Positions 44,964 through 53,352 of a stretch of 64,000 nt of DNA are shown piece after piece. The stretch covers positions 564,602 through 628,601 of the forward strand of contig NZ_BTGQ01000003.1 in the NCBI RefSeq assembly GCF_036985505.1. The letters run 5' to 3'. Every line of letters starts with the position of its first letter. Within the stretch, counting starts at the first letter, position 1. Both the position numbers and the translations under genes were made by a program. The notes under the pieces are model-generated. The model ran no database searches and had not been told where the DNA came from. It saw only the letters and a program-made list of their open reading frames with translations. Origin of the DNA: Croceitalea sp947503285. GTDB taxonomy: Bacteria > Bacteroidota > Bacteroidia > Flavobacteriales > Flavobacteriaceae.

Positions 44964-45710
44964 CTAATTTCTGCCTGACATTACACCGCCATCAGTATCC
45001 CAAATAGCGCCGGTTACCCAAGAGGCTTTATCCGAAAGTAAGAAAGAAATAGCATTGGCCACATCTTGGGCGCTGCCATTTCGCCCAATCGGATGAAAAG
45101 CATGAAAGTTTTGCAAGGCATCATTTGCTTCTTGTTTACCCCCGAAAACACTTTCGTACACCGGTGTTTCGACAACTGCGGGTGAAACGGCGTTGACACG
45201 TATTTTATGGTCGGCCAGTTCCATGGCCAAATGTTGGGTAAGACTGTGTAGCCCTGCTTTTTGCATGGAGTAAGCTGAAGATGGGGTTGCTTTTACCGCT
45301 TGTTTGGCCCACATAGACCCAACGTTGACTATAGCGCCCCCATTCGTTTCCGCCATTTTTTTGGCGGCGGCTTGTGTGATGAAAAAGAAGCCCCGATTCA
45401 AATCCAGATAAGAATCGTAATCGGCTAAAGTATGTTCTAAAAAAGGTTTTGGCCCAAAAATTCCTGAGGCATTGACCAGGTAATCCAAATTGTCCCAATT
45501 CCCAATTGTATTCTGTAAAGCATTTACTTGTGCTTTGTCCGTAATGTCTACTTTGTGGGTCGTTAAGTTATCGTTAGCATCACTTTTAAAATTCTCCAGT
45601 TTAGAAATGTTGGTGCCAACTACGTGTACTTCAATACCTTCATTCAACAAGTTCTGCGCAGTTGCTTTACCAATACCGCTGCTACCTCCTATAATTAATG
45701 CTCTTTTCAT
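44964..45710 (-). CDS. SDR family NAD(P)-dependent oxidoreductase
   Basis: 248 residues, classical short-chain dehydrogenase. Cofactor motif GGSSGIG (8-14), NASG (80-83), catalytic S132 region (NVGSMW), Y147-x3-K151 (YSMQK) and a C-terminal DTDGGVMSGRN. Reduces or oxidises an alcohol/ketone; substrate unknown. First gene of the three-gene unit with the flavin amine oxidase and AraC regulator. A TAATTTTG on the minus strand at 45735-45742 is a fair -7 promoter match. Confidence 0.92.
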   Translation of the reverse strand: MKRALIIGGSSGIGKATAQNLLNEGIEVHVVGTNISKLENFKSDANDNLTTHKVDITDKAQVNALQNTIGNWDNLDYLVNASGIFGPKPFLEHTLADYDSYLDLNRGFFFITQAAAKKMAETNGGAIVNVGSMWAKQAVKATPSSAYSMQKAGLHSLTQHLAMELADHKIRVNAVSPAVVETPVYESVFGGKQEANDALQNFHAFHPIGRNGSAQDVANAISFLLSDKASWVTGAIWDTDGGVMSGRN

Positions 45711-45823
45711 TTTGATTTTTTAAAATTATAAAAGCAAAATTAACCTGATGTTGACACGGATTTATGTAATAAAAAGAGAACAAATGGTAATTTTAGGAAA
45801 AGATGGCCAATGCACTAAAGCTT

Positions 45824-46501
45824 TTAATGGCCATTGAAATAACCATACAGCTGATATAAGAAAAGACCCGTGCCAGCGATGATCAAGTAAACATTGGCCG
45901 CTTTATAAAAAGCCTTGTAACTTCTTTTAGATTTCCAAAAACTTATTATAAAAACGATAGGGATAAGTGCCAATACCTGCCCAAGTTCTACCCCAATATT
46001 AAAGCAGACTATTTTGGATAAAAACTGCGATGTACCTACATCAAAAGATTGTAGACGGGTTGAAAGCCCGAAACCATGAATTAATCCAAAAATCAACACC
46101 ATCAGCAAAAGATTGGGCGACTTGACTTTTATATATTTTTCAAATCCTCCCAAATTTTCAAATCCTTTGTACAGTACGCTAAGGGCGATTACGGCATCCA
46201 CTAAATGTTCATTGGCTTTAATGCCCAAATATGTTGCGCCTATAAGTGTAATACTATGCCCTATGGTAAAAACGGTTATGAAACGAACGATATCCTTAAA
46301 TCCTTTTAAATAAAAGATAACACCGGCCAAGAAGAGTAAATGGTCATAGCCCGTAATCATGTGTTTTGCCCCAACGTAGATATAGGATAGAAGCCCTCCG
46401 TTGTTCAGTAGTTCTTGATCACTGGCACTTACTCCGTGTGCGGCAAGAAGCAATGGAAATAAAAGAAGTAATGTGCTAAGCACATATTTTTTACTCCTCA
46501 T
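45824..46501 (-). CDS. HupE/UreJ family membrane protein
   Basis: 225 residues. Signal-like first helix followed by about six more membrane helices. Conserved polar motifs in the membrane: MITGYDHLLFLAGVIFYL, FTIGHSITLIGA and FGLIHGFGLS, with His/Asp residues that fit nickel or cobalt transport. HupE/UreJ proteins are accessory metal permeases for hydrogenase or urease. No such enzyme is seen here, so the metal role is inferred. Its start overlaps the DUF4198-like gene by 11 bp. Confidence 0.88.
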   Translation of the reverse strand: MRSKKYVLSTLLLLFPLLLAAHGVSASDQELLNNGGLLSYIYVGAKHMITGYDHLLFLAGVIFYLKGFKDIVRFITVFTIGHSITLIGATYLGIKANEHLVDAVIALSVLYKGFENLGGFEKYIKVKSPNLLLMVLIFGLIHGFGLSTRLQSFDVGTSQFLSKIVCFNIGVELGQVLALIPIVFIISFWKSKRSYKAFYKAANVYLIIAGTGLFLYQLYGYFNGH

Positions 46502-47567
46502 TTTTATTGTTTTTTCTGTTGAACCAAAAAAATAAGACTCCGATTAAAAACAAACTTCCTATTAGCAAGGCATACATTGTATAGTTCGTTCCGTGCTCAT
46601 GCCCGTGCCCATGCTCATGCGTGTGCGTATCCTCGCCGTGGGCATGGGTTACCTCAAAAGTTAGGGTAGACCAATTGGATTCGTGTGTTAAGCCTTCTTC
46701 TTCAGTATTTACAAGATGGATGGTTTGAAAATACCAAATACCATCAGCTGAAAGATGGGCTTTGGCTATACCCTCTGCATTTGTTCTAAGTTTTTGACCT
46801 GATGCATGCGTATGTGGTTCTTCACTTTCTTTTGGTTTATGGGAATGTGGTGCGGACTTATCTTTATGCGTATGCGATTTTAAATTATCATGTGAATGTC
46901 CATGTTCTTTTTCATCTTCATTGACATTATGGGAGTGGCTATTGCTATGTGCTTTATAATCGGCGTAAACCAATTGATTGGCTAAAGGCTCTCCATTTAA
47001 TAATAGCTTTACCTCCAAACTATCACCGGTATTCAGGTTATACGGATTTTTTAAGGGAACAAATTCAATGGGATAACCTAAAACAGTTTGCCAATCCTTA
47101 GTTTTAACAGCCCCAACTTGGAAAATAGTTTTAACGTGTTTGGAATATTTTTCAATCGCCTTGGAAGCCAAAGCATTATTATTTTTTCGCCATTCCAACA
47201 TATCATAAATACCTTCATGTTCCAAGTAGTCATTGAAGGCGTCAGCTTCCATTTCAAGAGATCTGGCTTTGGTGGATACTCCCGCAACATACGTTCCGGC
47301 ATCTCCGGTTTTAAAGTTTAAAAGGGTAATACTATCTTTTTCCGTCCATTGAGATTCGCTAACCTTTGTTCTAACACTATTATTTAAAATGCTCACATCT
47401 AGCATTCGATTACGATCTATAACGTTTTCACTTTCTTCAAAAGTACCATTGAAAAGTTGCAACGTTACCGGGGTGTGAGGCTCTAAAAAATAGGAGTCCA
47501 ACTTTAGGAACATGGTATGGCTACAAAATAAGGCAATGACTATGATTGCGAAGAATATTTTTTTCAT
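46491..47567 (-). CDS. DUF4198-like membrane-anchored His-rich protein (putative metal-binding partner of HupE)
   Basis: 358 residues. Signal peptide about 1-20, a periplasmic domain resembling DUF4198/NikM-type proteins (about 20-300, with the strand AEGIAKAHLSADGIWYFQTI), and a C-terminal membrane helix (about 330-350). Two His-rich loops, at about 207-254 (HSNSHSHNVNEDEKEHGHSH and on) and about 308-326 (HAHGEDTHTHEHGHGHEHG), can bind several Ni, Zn, Co or Cu ions. Coupled to HupE by an 11-bp overlap; together they look like a metal capture and uptake unit. Confidence 0.82.
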   Translation of the reverse strand: MKKIFFAIIVIALFCSHTMFLKLDSYFLEPHTPVTLQLFNGTFEESENVIDRNRMLDVSILNNSVRTKVSESQWTEKDSITLLNFKTGDAGTYVAGVSTKARSLEMEADAFNDYLEHEGIYDMLEWRKNNNALASKAIEKYSKHVKTIFQVGAVKTKDWQTVLGYPIEFVPLKNPYNLNTGDSLEVKLLLNGEPLANQLVYADYKAHSNSHSHNVNEDEKEHGHSHDNLKSHTHKDKSAPHSHKPKESEEPHTHASGQKLRTNAEGIAKAHLSADGIWYFQTIHLVNTEEEGLTHESNWSTLTFEVTHAHGEDTHTHEHGHGHEHGTNYTMYALLIGSLFLIGVLFFWFNRKNNKNEE

Positions 47568-47633
47568 TATGCATTGGATTTGTTTCCCTAAAAGAAATGG
47601 GAATCATGATTTTTTTTACATACGTAAAAAATA

Positions 47634-49331
47634 CTAATCGAGTTCTACAAAAAGCCCTTCATCGGTTTTGAGCACTTTGGCTAAATTGTTTTTGGTCAAT
47701 TCTTTTATCGATTTATCCCATTTTTTATTGGATAAACCTGATTGTTCTTTTAAATCGGATAATGACATTTTTTCTACCTTTTTCAAAATTTCAAAAACAG
47801 CTTTTGCGTCTTCGGTAGATAAAACCTCTGCGGCAACTCGCCGCTCGGGACGCATTTGCGGAAAGAACAATACTTCTTGAATTGAGGAATTGTTGGTCAA
47901 TAACATCACCAATCGGTCGATGCCAATTCCGATACCGGCAGTAGGGGGCATACCATACTCCAAGGCACGTAAAAAGTCTTGATCGATGAACATTGCCTCA
48001 TCATCTCCCTTTTCAGAAAGTTTTAATTGCTCCTCAAAACGTTCTCTTTGGTCAATGGGATCGTTGAGCTCCGAATAGCAGTTCGCCAATTCCTTACCGT
48101 TGACCATCAGCTCAAAACGTTCCGTTAGTCCGGGTTTGCTTCGATGTGCTTTGGTCAGCGGACTCATTTCTTTAGGGTAATCCGTAATGAACGTGGGCTG
48201 AATGTAGTGGTGTTCGCATTTTTCACCAAAGATCTCATCGATCAATTTTCCGACACCCATGGTTTCATCCACTTCGATATTCAAGCCTTTGGCGACATTG
48301 CGTAACTCCCCTTCGTCCATTCCGGTGACGTCAATACCAGTATGCGCTTCAATAGCCTCTAAAATAGGAACCCTGGCGTAAGGTGCCTTAAACTCTATTT
48401 CATTATCCCCTACGACAAGTTTTGTACTACCGTTGGCGTCGAGCGCAACTTTTTCCAACAATTGTTCCGTAGTATCCATCATCCAGTTGTAGTCTTTATA
48501 GGCCACATAGAGTTCCATTACCGTAAACTCAGGGTTATGGGTGCGATCCATACCCTCATTTCTGAAGTCTTTAGAAAACTCGTACACACCGTCAAAACCA
48601 CCAACAATCAGTCTTTTTAGGTACAGCTCATTTGCAATTCGCAAGTATAATGGAATGTTTAGGGCGTTGTGATGGGTCAAAAATGGGCGTGCGGCCGCAC
48701 CGCCGGGTATCGGCTGTAAAATTGGGGTTTCCACTTCTAAATAGCCTCTTTCATTGTAAAACTCACGAATACTATTCGTGATTTTCGTTCGCTTGATAAA
48801 GGTGTCCTTTACTTTTGGGTTTACGACCAAATCAACATAGCGCTGTCGATAGCGAAGTTCAGGATCATTGAATTCATCATAAGTATTGCCTTCGGCATCG
48901 ACCTTTGGCAAGGGTAGTGGGCGCAATGCCTTGCTCAAAAGCGAAAACCCCTTGACCATAACCGTTTTTTCACCTACTTGTGTCGTAAAAAGGGTTCCCT
49001 CAACCCCAATGATATCGCCAATATCCAATAGTTTTTTATAAACCTCATTGTATAGTGCCTTATCTTCACCTGGGCAGATTTCATCCCTATTGAAGTATAC
49101 TTGAATTCGCCCCTCACTATCTTGAAGCTCGGCAAAAGAGGCTTTACCTTGTATTCTTCTTGACATTAATCGGCCTGAAATCACTACTTTCTTACCTTCT
49201 TCAAAATCGTGTTTAATACTTTTTGAAGTGGCATCAACTGGGTATAAAGCTGCGGGATAGGGATCAATGCCCATTTCGCGAAGCTTTGTCAATTTTGATC
49301 TACGTACGATTTCTTGTTCCGATAGTTGCAT
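47634..49331 (-). CDS. lysS: Lysine--tRNA ligase, class II, with C-terminal winged-helix extension
   Basis: 565 residues from the ATG at 49331 (MQLSEQEIVRRSKLTKLREM); a TTG two codons upstream is less likely. OB-fold anticodon domain (about 55-165), then the class II catalytic core with motif 2 (FRNEGMDRTHNPEFT) and motif 3 (GIGIGIDRLVMLLTN). After the normal end of bacterial LysRS (about residue 500, FFPQMRPE) there is an extra ~60-residue tail (SDLKEQSGLSNKKWDKSIKE...) with the look of a small winged helix, known from Bacteroidota LysRS. Charges tRNA-Lys. Confidence 0.97.
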   Translation of the reverse strand: MQLSEQEIVRRSKLTKLREMGIDPYPAALYPVDATSKSIKHDFEEGKKVVISGRLMSRRIQGKASFAELQDSEGRIQVYFNRDEICPGEDKALYNEVYKKLLDIGDIIGVEGTLFTTQVGEKTVMVKGFSLLSKALRPLPLPKVDAEGNTYDEFNDPELRYRQRYVDLVVNPKVKDTFIKRTKITNSIREFYNERGYLEVETPILQPIPGGAAARPFLTHHNALNIPLYLRIANELYLKRLIVGGFDGVYEFSKDFRNEGMDRTHNPEFTVMELYVAYKDYNWMMDTTEQLLEKVALDANGSTKLVVGDNEIEFKAPYARVPILEAIEAHTGIDVTGMDEGELRNVAKGLNIEVDETMGVGKLIDEIFGEKCEHHYIQPTFITDYPKEMSPLTKAHRSKPGLTERFELMVNGKELANCYSELNDPIDQRERFEEQLKLSEKGDDEAMFIDQDFLRALEYGMPPTAGIGIGIDRLVMLLTNNSSIQEVLFFPQMRPERRVAAEVLSTEDAKAVFEILKKVEKMSLSDLKEQSGLSNKKWDKSIKELTKNNLAKVLKTDEGLFVELD

Positions 49332-49345
49332 GTTCAAAAAAAATT

Positions 49346-49373
49346 AAAGCGCAAAATTACACTTTTGCGCTTT
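49346..49373 (-). terminator. Terminator after the thioredoxin-like gene
   Basis: On the minus strand AAAGCGCAAAA and TTTTGCGCTTT form a perfect 11-bp stem with a 6-nt loop, followed by AATTTTTTTT. It lies 22 nt after the thioredoxin-like gene stop and just before lysS. Confidence 0.85.
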
Positions 49374-49395
49374 AATACCCCTAATAGTGCTCGTA

Positions 49396-49935
49396 TCAGT
49401 TTGAAGAATAATGGGGAATATAGTCTTGACCGGTAAAAATAGAAAGAAGGTCTTCCTCAAGGCTGTCAACCGGACTTTCTACAATGCGATTGATTTCCTT
49501 ACCATCTTTAAGAACAATAAGTGTCGGTATTTTGATGATGTTCCAACCTTTTTCTTCACCTCCGGGACTTTTTTTGTACCTATCGCCCCGTTTATCTAAA
49601 GTAATCAGTTCTAGTTGTTCCATCGGGAATTTTGCCTTTTCCAGAAGCTTGATCATTCGGGGCACCTCCCTTTTACTGTCGCCACACCAAGTGCCTAAAA
49701 ATAATTTGAGTTGATGACCTTGCATTTTTGTTTGAAGTATACTCGAGATATTGCTATCTACCTCGTAACTGCTGTAATTGGTGCGAAACCATGATTCATA
49801 AGGTTCTTTTTGAAGATTTTCCAATGTTACGGGGCCCACTAAAAATTTTTGCCCCTTTTCGGTGGTAATTTCTTGATGCTGTGCTGTGGCCAAGTGGCAA
49901 ATGACACTAAAAAATAAAGTGATAACGGTTTTCAT
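49396..49935 (-). CDS. Secreted thioredoxin-fold protein with CxxS active site
   Basis: 179 residues. Signal peptide about 1-19 (ends ATAQ). Thioredoxin-like fold around LKLFLGTWCGDSKREVPRMI: the active-site position is C84-G-D-S87, with one cysteine only, so it cannot work as a normal dithiol oxidoreductase but could form mixed disulfides. The cis-Pro strand is IIKIPTLIVLKDGKEINRIV. Periplasmic. Followed by a terminator, so not co-transcribed with lysS. Confidence 0.85.
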   Translation of the reverse strand: MKTVITLFFSVICHLATAQHQEITTEKGQKFLVGPVTLENLQKEPYESWFRTNYSSYEVDSNISSILQTKMQGHQLKLFLGTWCGDSKREVPRMIKLLEKAKFPMEQLELITLDKRGDRYKKSPGGEEKGWNIIKIPTLIVLKDGKEINRIVESPVDSLEEDLLSIFTGQDYIPHYSSN

Positions 49936-50031
49936 GATCTTTAAGTTTTAAATTCAAAAATCATTGAAAACCCCATGCTTGCAGAAATTTAGGGGGTTGA
50001 AATTTGTTCTAGACCTGGGTGGATTTTGGTT

Positions 50032-51075
50032 TTAACGCATGGCTTTGATATCACCCCGGGATGATACCCCTAGTTTTTTGTACAAATTATTAATATGCGT
50101 TTTGACCGTACTGACACTTATATAGAGTTCTGATGCGATTTCCTTGTTTGATTTTCCTTCAGCGATTTTATGCATGATGGTGGTTTCTTGTGCTGTAAGA
50201 TCTTGAATAGGATGGTTATTTTGAAGGTGTCTTTTTCTTCTGAAGAGAAACAACCCGACTAGAATAATAAGCAGCATTGAAATAGACAGTACCAATTTGA
50301 AATCAAATATATATGTAGTGTTTTTTACGGCTGCAAATGAGCTTTTATCCCCTTTAAGTTCTTTTTGATATTGTAAGGTAAGGGGGGTGTTGGGGTATTC
50401 TTTTATTAGTCTTTTGCCAAGATTGTCGTAATAAGGGTTGCTGGTCAAGTCGGTCAAATAATAATCATGCGTTTCATTGGCCCGATTTGATAATAGATTG
50501 TAAACATAAAGTTCGACCAGAGGTTCTTCGCAGTTGCGACCAAAATCTTGAAGTGTTTTAAACCACTTTTTGTAGTTGAGCGATTCACCGGCTTTGCTAG
50601 TGTAGTCCATAAAATCAAGAATCATCTCTTCTTTCAGGCTTTCAACTGCCAATAGGTATCCTGATTTACTATTTGTGGAATTGATTTCACATAATGCTTG
50701 GTTATTACGTAATAAAGGAAGGTTTATGGAATCGTTGTTGTTTGCGACGAATAAGACGCTCTGAATGGAATTGCATTGTTTTAAAAAATGATTGGTCCCA
50801 TTTAGGTTTTCGTTGCAGTTGTCAATATGTATTCTGTATATGTTATTCTCGGTGGCGAGATGGTTTCCTTCAAATACAAAGTTTCCTAAAGTATCTACTG
50901 CGGCTTTTTGAATAATTTGGTCTGCATAAATACGCTCAGATTTCCGGTAGTTGTCGACGATAGAAAGATAAACTACCTTATGATGGGGATGAACTGGTAC
51001 CTGACCCCTAAAATGATATTGGGCATGACCTACAAAACAACTTCCAAAAAAAAGGAATACCATGAATTGCTTCAT
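50032..51075 (-). CDS. Single-pass membrane LuxR-type regulator
   Basis: 347 residues. Signal peptide about 1-18, a ~240-residue periplasmic domain of unknown family (starts with YHFRGQVPVHPHHKVVYLSI, reminiscent of AhpC/DUF4369-like N-domains), one membrane helix (about 258-278), then a cytoplasmic LuxR/GerE HTH (about 290-347; LTAQETTIMHKIAEGKSNKE, SVSTVKTHINNLYKKLGV). It probably senses an envelope signal and acts directly on DNA. Targets unknown. Confidence 0.87.
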   Translation of the reverse strand: MKQFMVFLFFGSCFVGHAQYHFRGQVPVHPHHKVVYLSIVDNYRKSERIYADQIIQKAAVDTLGNFVFEGNHLATENNIYRIHIDNCNENLNGTNHFLKQCNSIQSVLFVANNNDSINLPLLRNNQALCEINSTNSKSGYLLAVESLKEEMILDFMDYTSKAGESLNYKKWFKTLQDFGRNCEEPLVELYVYNLLSNRANETHDYYLTDLTSNPYYDNLGKRLIKEYPNTPLTLQYQKELKGDKSSFAAVKNTTYIFDFKLVLSISMLLIILVGLFLFRRKRHLQNNHPIQDLTAQETTIMHKIAEGKSNKEIASELYISVSTVKTHINNLYKKLGVSSRGDIKAMR

Positions 51076-51175
51076 GCATTAAAAATACGGGATTATCTGT
51101 AACAAAAAACAAGTATAGACTACATATAAAATACATCAATGTGCTGAAAAGCATTATCAATCAAAAAATCAAAAA

Positions 51176-51331
51176 ATGAGTTTCTGGAGAGTTTTATTGG
51201 CCATTATTTTTCCACCCCTTTCGGTAATTGGAAAAGGTTGTGGTTCCTTCTTAATCGTACTGCTTTTAACCTTTTGTGGCTGGGTGCCTGGCGTGATTGC
51301 GGCACTTGTCATCTTGAACAATACAAATTGA
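51176..51331 (+). CDS. YqaE/Pmp3 family small membrane protein
   Basis: 51 residues read directly: MSFWRVLLAIIFPPLSVIGK, then GCGSFLIVLLLTFCGWVPGV and IAALVILNNTN. Two membrane helices with the family motifs FPPLSV and the GW-PG turn (FCGWVPGVIAAL). Pmp3/YqaE proteins affect membrane potential and salt or stress tolerance in bacteria, yeast and plants. ATG start; a minus-strand frame over the same bases is a shadow. Confidence 0.9.
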   Translation: MSFWRVLLAIIFPPLSVIGKGCGSFLIVLLLTFCGWVPGVIAALVILNNTN

Positions 51332-51412
51332 CCTGTAAAAGAAAAGACTAAAGTAGTGGCCATGGTCGGTACCATGTATAGCTTGTAAACAAAATGGCTA
51401 TGAGGTTATACC

Positions 51413-51538
51413 ATGGTATCTAAAGATTTTTTGGAAGAAAAGAAAGACAATATTACCCAATTTTCATCTGAACAATGGACGAACCTTAAGAATTACTTCA
51501 GAGCCCAGTATCAAAGTAAAACATACTTTTTTTGGTAA
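51413..51538 (+). other. 41-codon open frame, possible gene remnant
   Basis: Encodes MVSKDFLEEKKDNITQFSSE and 21 more residues ending KTYFFW. It looks like soluble protein sequence but has no family I recognise, and is followed by an unassigned stretch before the next open frame, in a different reading frame. Could be the 5' part of a decayed gene or chance. Confidence 0.25.
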
Positions 51539-51599
51539 CCTTGTTTCAAAGGGATGATACCATCACCAATCAAAAGTTTTTCAAAGAGGCTTAGATAGT

Positions 51600-51821
51600 T
51601 TGACAAATGATGCAATATTTCTTTCGAGTGCTGCATTCGGTTTTAAGTATCCTTTTCCAAAGCGATTGAAAAGCATCAATGTTGAAGGGCGCTACTTTTT
51701 CTATAGATGGCAAATGGATGATTTATCAGGCAATTTTTTTGGTATAATGAAGAATCCTGAGGCAATCATACTTGAGGTTGAACTTGAAGACTGGTTCTTG
51801 CATTGTATCTTTGAAAGATGA
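51600..51821 (+). CDS. Unknown small protein (or gene remnant) overlapping lipB
   Basis: 73 residues if started at TTG 51600 (LTNDAIFLSSAAFGFKYPFP as the reading begins); the frame is open from 51558. Coding-like composition (GRYFFYRWQMDDLSGNFFGI, EVELEDWFLHCIFER) and a 4-bp ATGA overlap with the lipB start argue for a real, translationally coupled product or the tail of a broken gene. No family recognised; start uncertain. Confidence 0.35.
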   Translation: MTNDAIFLSSAAFGFKYPFPKRLKSINVEGRYFFYRWQMDDLSGNFFGIMKNPEAIILEVELEDWFLHCIFER

Positions 51822-52534
51822 ACAAAGAAATTTGGGTTCAAGATTTAGGACTAAACGATTACAAGCAAACTTGGGATTATCAAGAGCAACTTTTCAAAAA
51901 GATCGTTGACCTCAAAATTAAGAATAGGAGGGAGGCGAGCAATTTAGAGACTCCCAATTACTTTTTGTTTGTAGAGCACCCACATGTCTATACTTTGGGT
52001 AAAAGTGGGGACATTAATAACCTTTTGGTCAATAAGGCCGAACTTGACGAAAAAGGAGCTACGTTCTATAAGATAAACCGTGGTGGCGATATCACCTATC
52101 ATGGTCCCGGTCAAATCGTAGGGTACCCTATTTTAGATTTGGATAATTTTTTTACCGACATTCATAAATACCTGCGATTTTTAGAAGAAGCGGTCATTTT
52201 GACCTTGGCCGAGTATGGATTAAAAGCTGAACGGTCTGATGGGGAAACCGGGGTTTGGTTAGATGTGGGTACGCCGTTCGCTCGCAAAATATGTGCTATG
52301 GGCGTTCGGGCCAGTAGATGGGTCACTATGCATGGGTTTGCGCTGAATGTGAATACGGATTTAGGCTATTTTGATATGATGATACCTTGTGGTATTAAAG
52401 ATAAGGCCGTGACCTCGTTGAATGTCGAATTGGGCAGCCCAAAAGTTGATTTACAGGCCGTGAAACAAAAATTGTTATACCATTTCGAAAACCTCTTCGA
52501 AGCCAAATTGGTGCACCAAAGTGCCCATATATAG
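51818..52534 (+). CDS. lipB: Lipoyl(octanoyl) transferase
   Basis: 238 residues. Transfers octanoyl from acyl carrier protein to the lipoyl domains of 2-oxoacid dehydrogenases and GcvH. Family motifs: NYFLFVEHPHVYTLGKSGD, RGGDITYHGPGQIVGYPILD and GVWLDVG, and the catalytic Cys/Lys pair near MIPCGIKDKAVTSLNVELG. The start overlaps the upstream small frame by 4 bp. Confidence 0.97.
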   Translation: MNKEIWVQDLGLNDYKQTWDYQEQLFKKIVDLKIKNRREASNLETPNYFLFVEHPHVYTLGKSGDINNLLVNKAELDEKGATFYKINRGGDITYHGPGQIVGYPILDLDNFFTDIHKYLRFLEEAVILTLAEYGLKAERSDGETGVWLDVGTPFARKICAMGVRASRWVTMHGFALNVNTDLGYFDMMIPCGIKDKAVTSLNVELGSPKVDLQAVKQKLLYHFENLFEAKLVHQSAHI

Positions 52535-52554
52535 GATTAGTCTTTTCTGATAAA

Positions 52555-53253
52555 CTACTTTGCAAATTGGGAAAGCTCCATACGACTTAAGAGTTTTCCG
52601 TTTTTATTATAGGTTTCTTGTTTGACCATGCCTACGCCTTCTGACAGCCATAGTTTATCGCTCATTTCTTGATTGGCCATCATCATCTTTGATTTGGTCC
52701 TCGCAGTAATGACAAAACAATCAAAAGTTCCGGCAGCAGTGGTTACCGATTCCTTTCCGATTACTTTTCTATCTATCGTATTGACATCGATGTTCATGTT
52801 CATTCCACTCATTTTCATTTTGACATTGACATTGGCATCTTTCAGGTCTTGCCCTACCGATAGTTGATTCGGTAGCTCGACATCAGTGCCCGTAATATCC
52901 ATTTCTAGACCCATATCGGTATACTGTTGTTGCATCTGACTCGGAAACAAGCTCTTGTAATCGATTTTGATGCCCTCACCAGTACAGGTGATATTGTAAT
53001 TTGATTCGAAAGCATTCTTGCCTTTTGCATCCCTAAAGTTCAATTGCAGGGTGGCGTAGGTATTTTCACCAGAAGAATTGACTTCTGAGACCTTATAATC
53101 AGTTGTGCCTTCCAATTTGTTTTTCTTGTTGTACAGGGCATACGAATAGGAAGCCCCTTCTTCCATCGGGTAAAAAGTGCTACAATTCGATTGGCTAAAT
53201 ACCATAAAGCTTGTAAAGACGCAAGCAAGTGAAAGAAAAATCAATTTTTTCAT
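52555..53253 (-). CDS. TapB/DUF3108-like secreted protein
   Basis: 232 residues. Signal peptide about 1-20. Beta-rich mature domain with CSTFYPMEEGASYSYALYNK, then a VTTAAGTFDCFVITARTKSK strand and LWLSEGVGMVKQETYNKNGK, matching the TapB family (DUF3108-like lipid-carrier fold). Function unknown; periplasmic or outer-membrane-associated. Convergent with lipB, 20-bp gap. Confidence 0.82.
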   Translation of the reverse strand: MKKLIFLSLACVFTSFMVFSQSNCSTFYPMEEGASYSYALYNKKNKLEGTTDYKVSEVNSSGENTYATLQLNFRDAKGKNAFESNYNITCTGEGIKIDYKSLFPSQMQQQYTDMGLEMDITGTDVELPNQLSVGQDLKDANVNVKMKMSGMNMNIDVNTIDRKVIGKESVTTAAGTFDCFVITARTKSKMMMANQEMSDKLWLSEGVGMVKQETYNKNGKLLSRMELSQFAK

Positions 53254-53352
53254 TTTAATACCGTTTCTGTTTATGCAAAGAAAAGGTACGAGAAAGGAGC
53301 CAATTAAAATGAAGAATTGTACAAGTGGCAGTAATGATCGTATAAAATTCAG

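Noticed and set aside
46600..46930. CAT/CAC-rich low-complexity DNA as a possible repeat tract
   Set aside because: Explained by the His-rich loops of the DUF4198-like protein; no perfect tandem unit.
51169..51375. 68-codon minus-strand frame
   Set aside because: Shadow of the YqaE/Pmp3 gene on the plus strand, which has clear family motifs.
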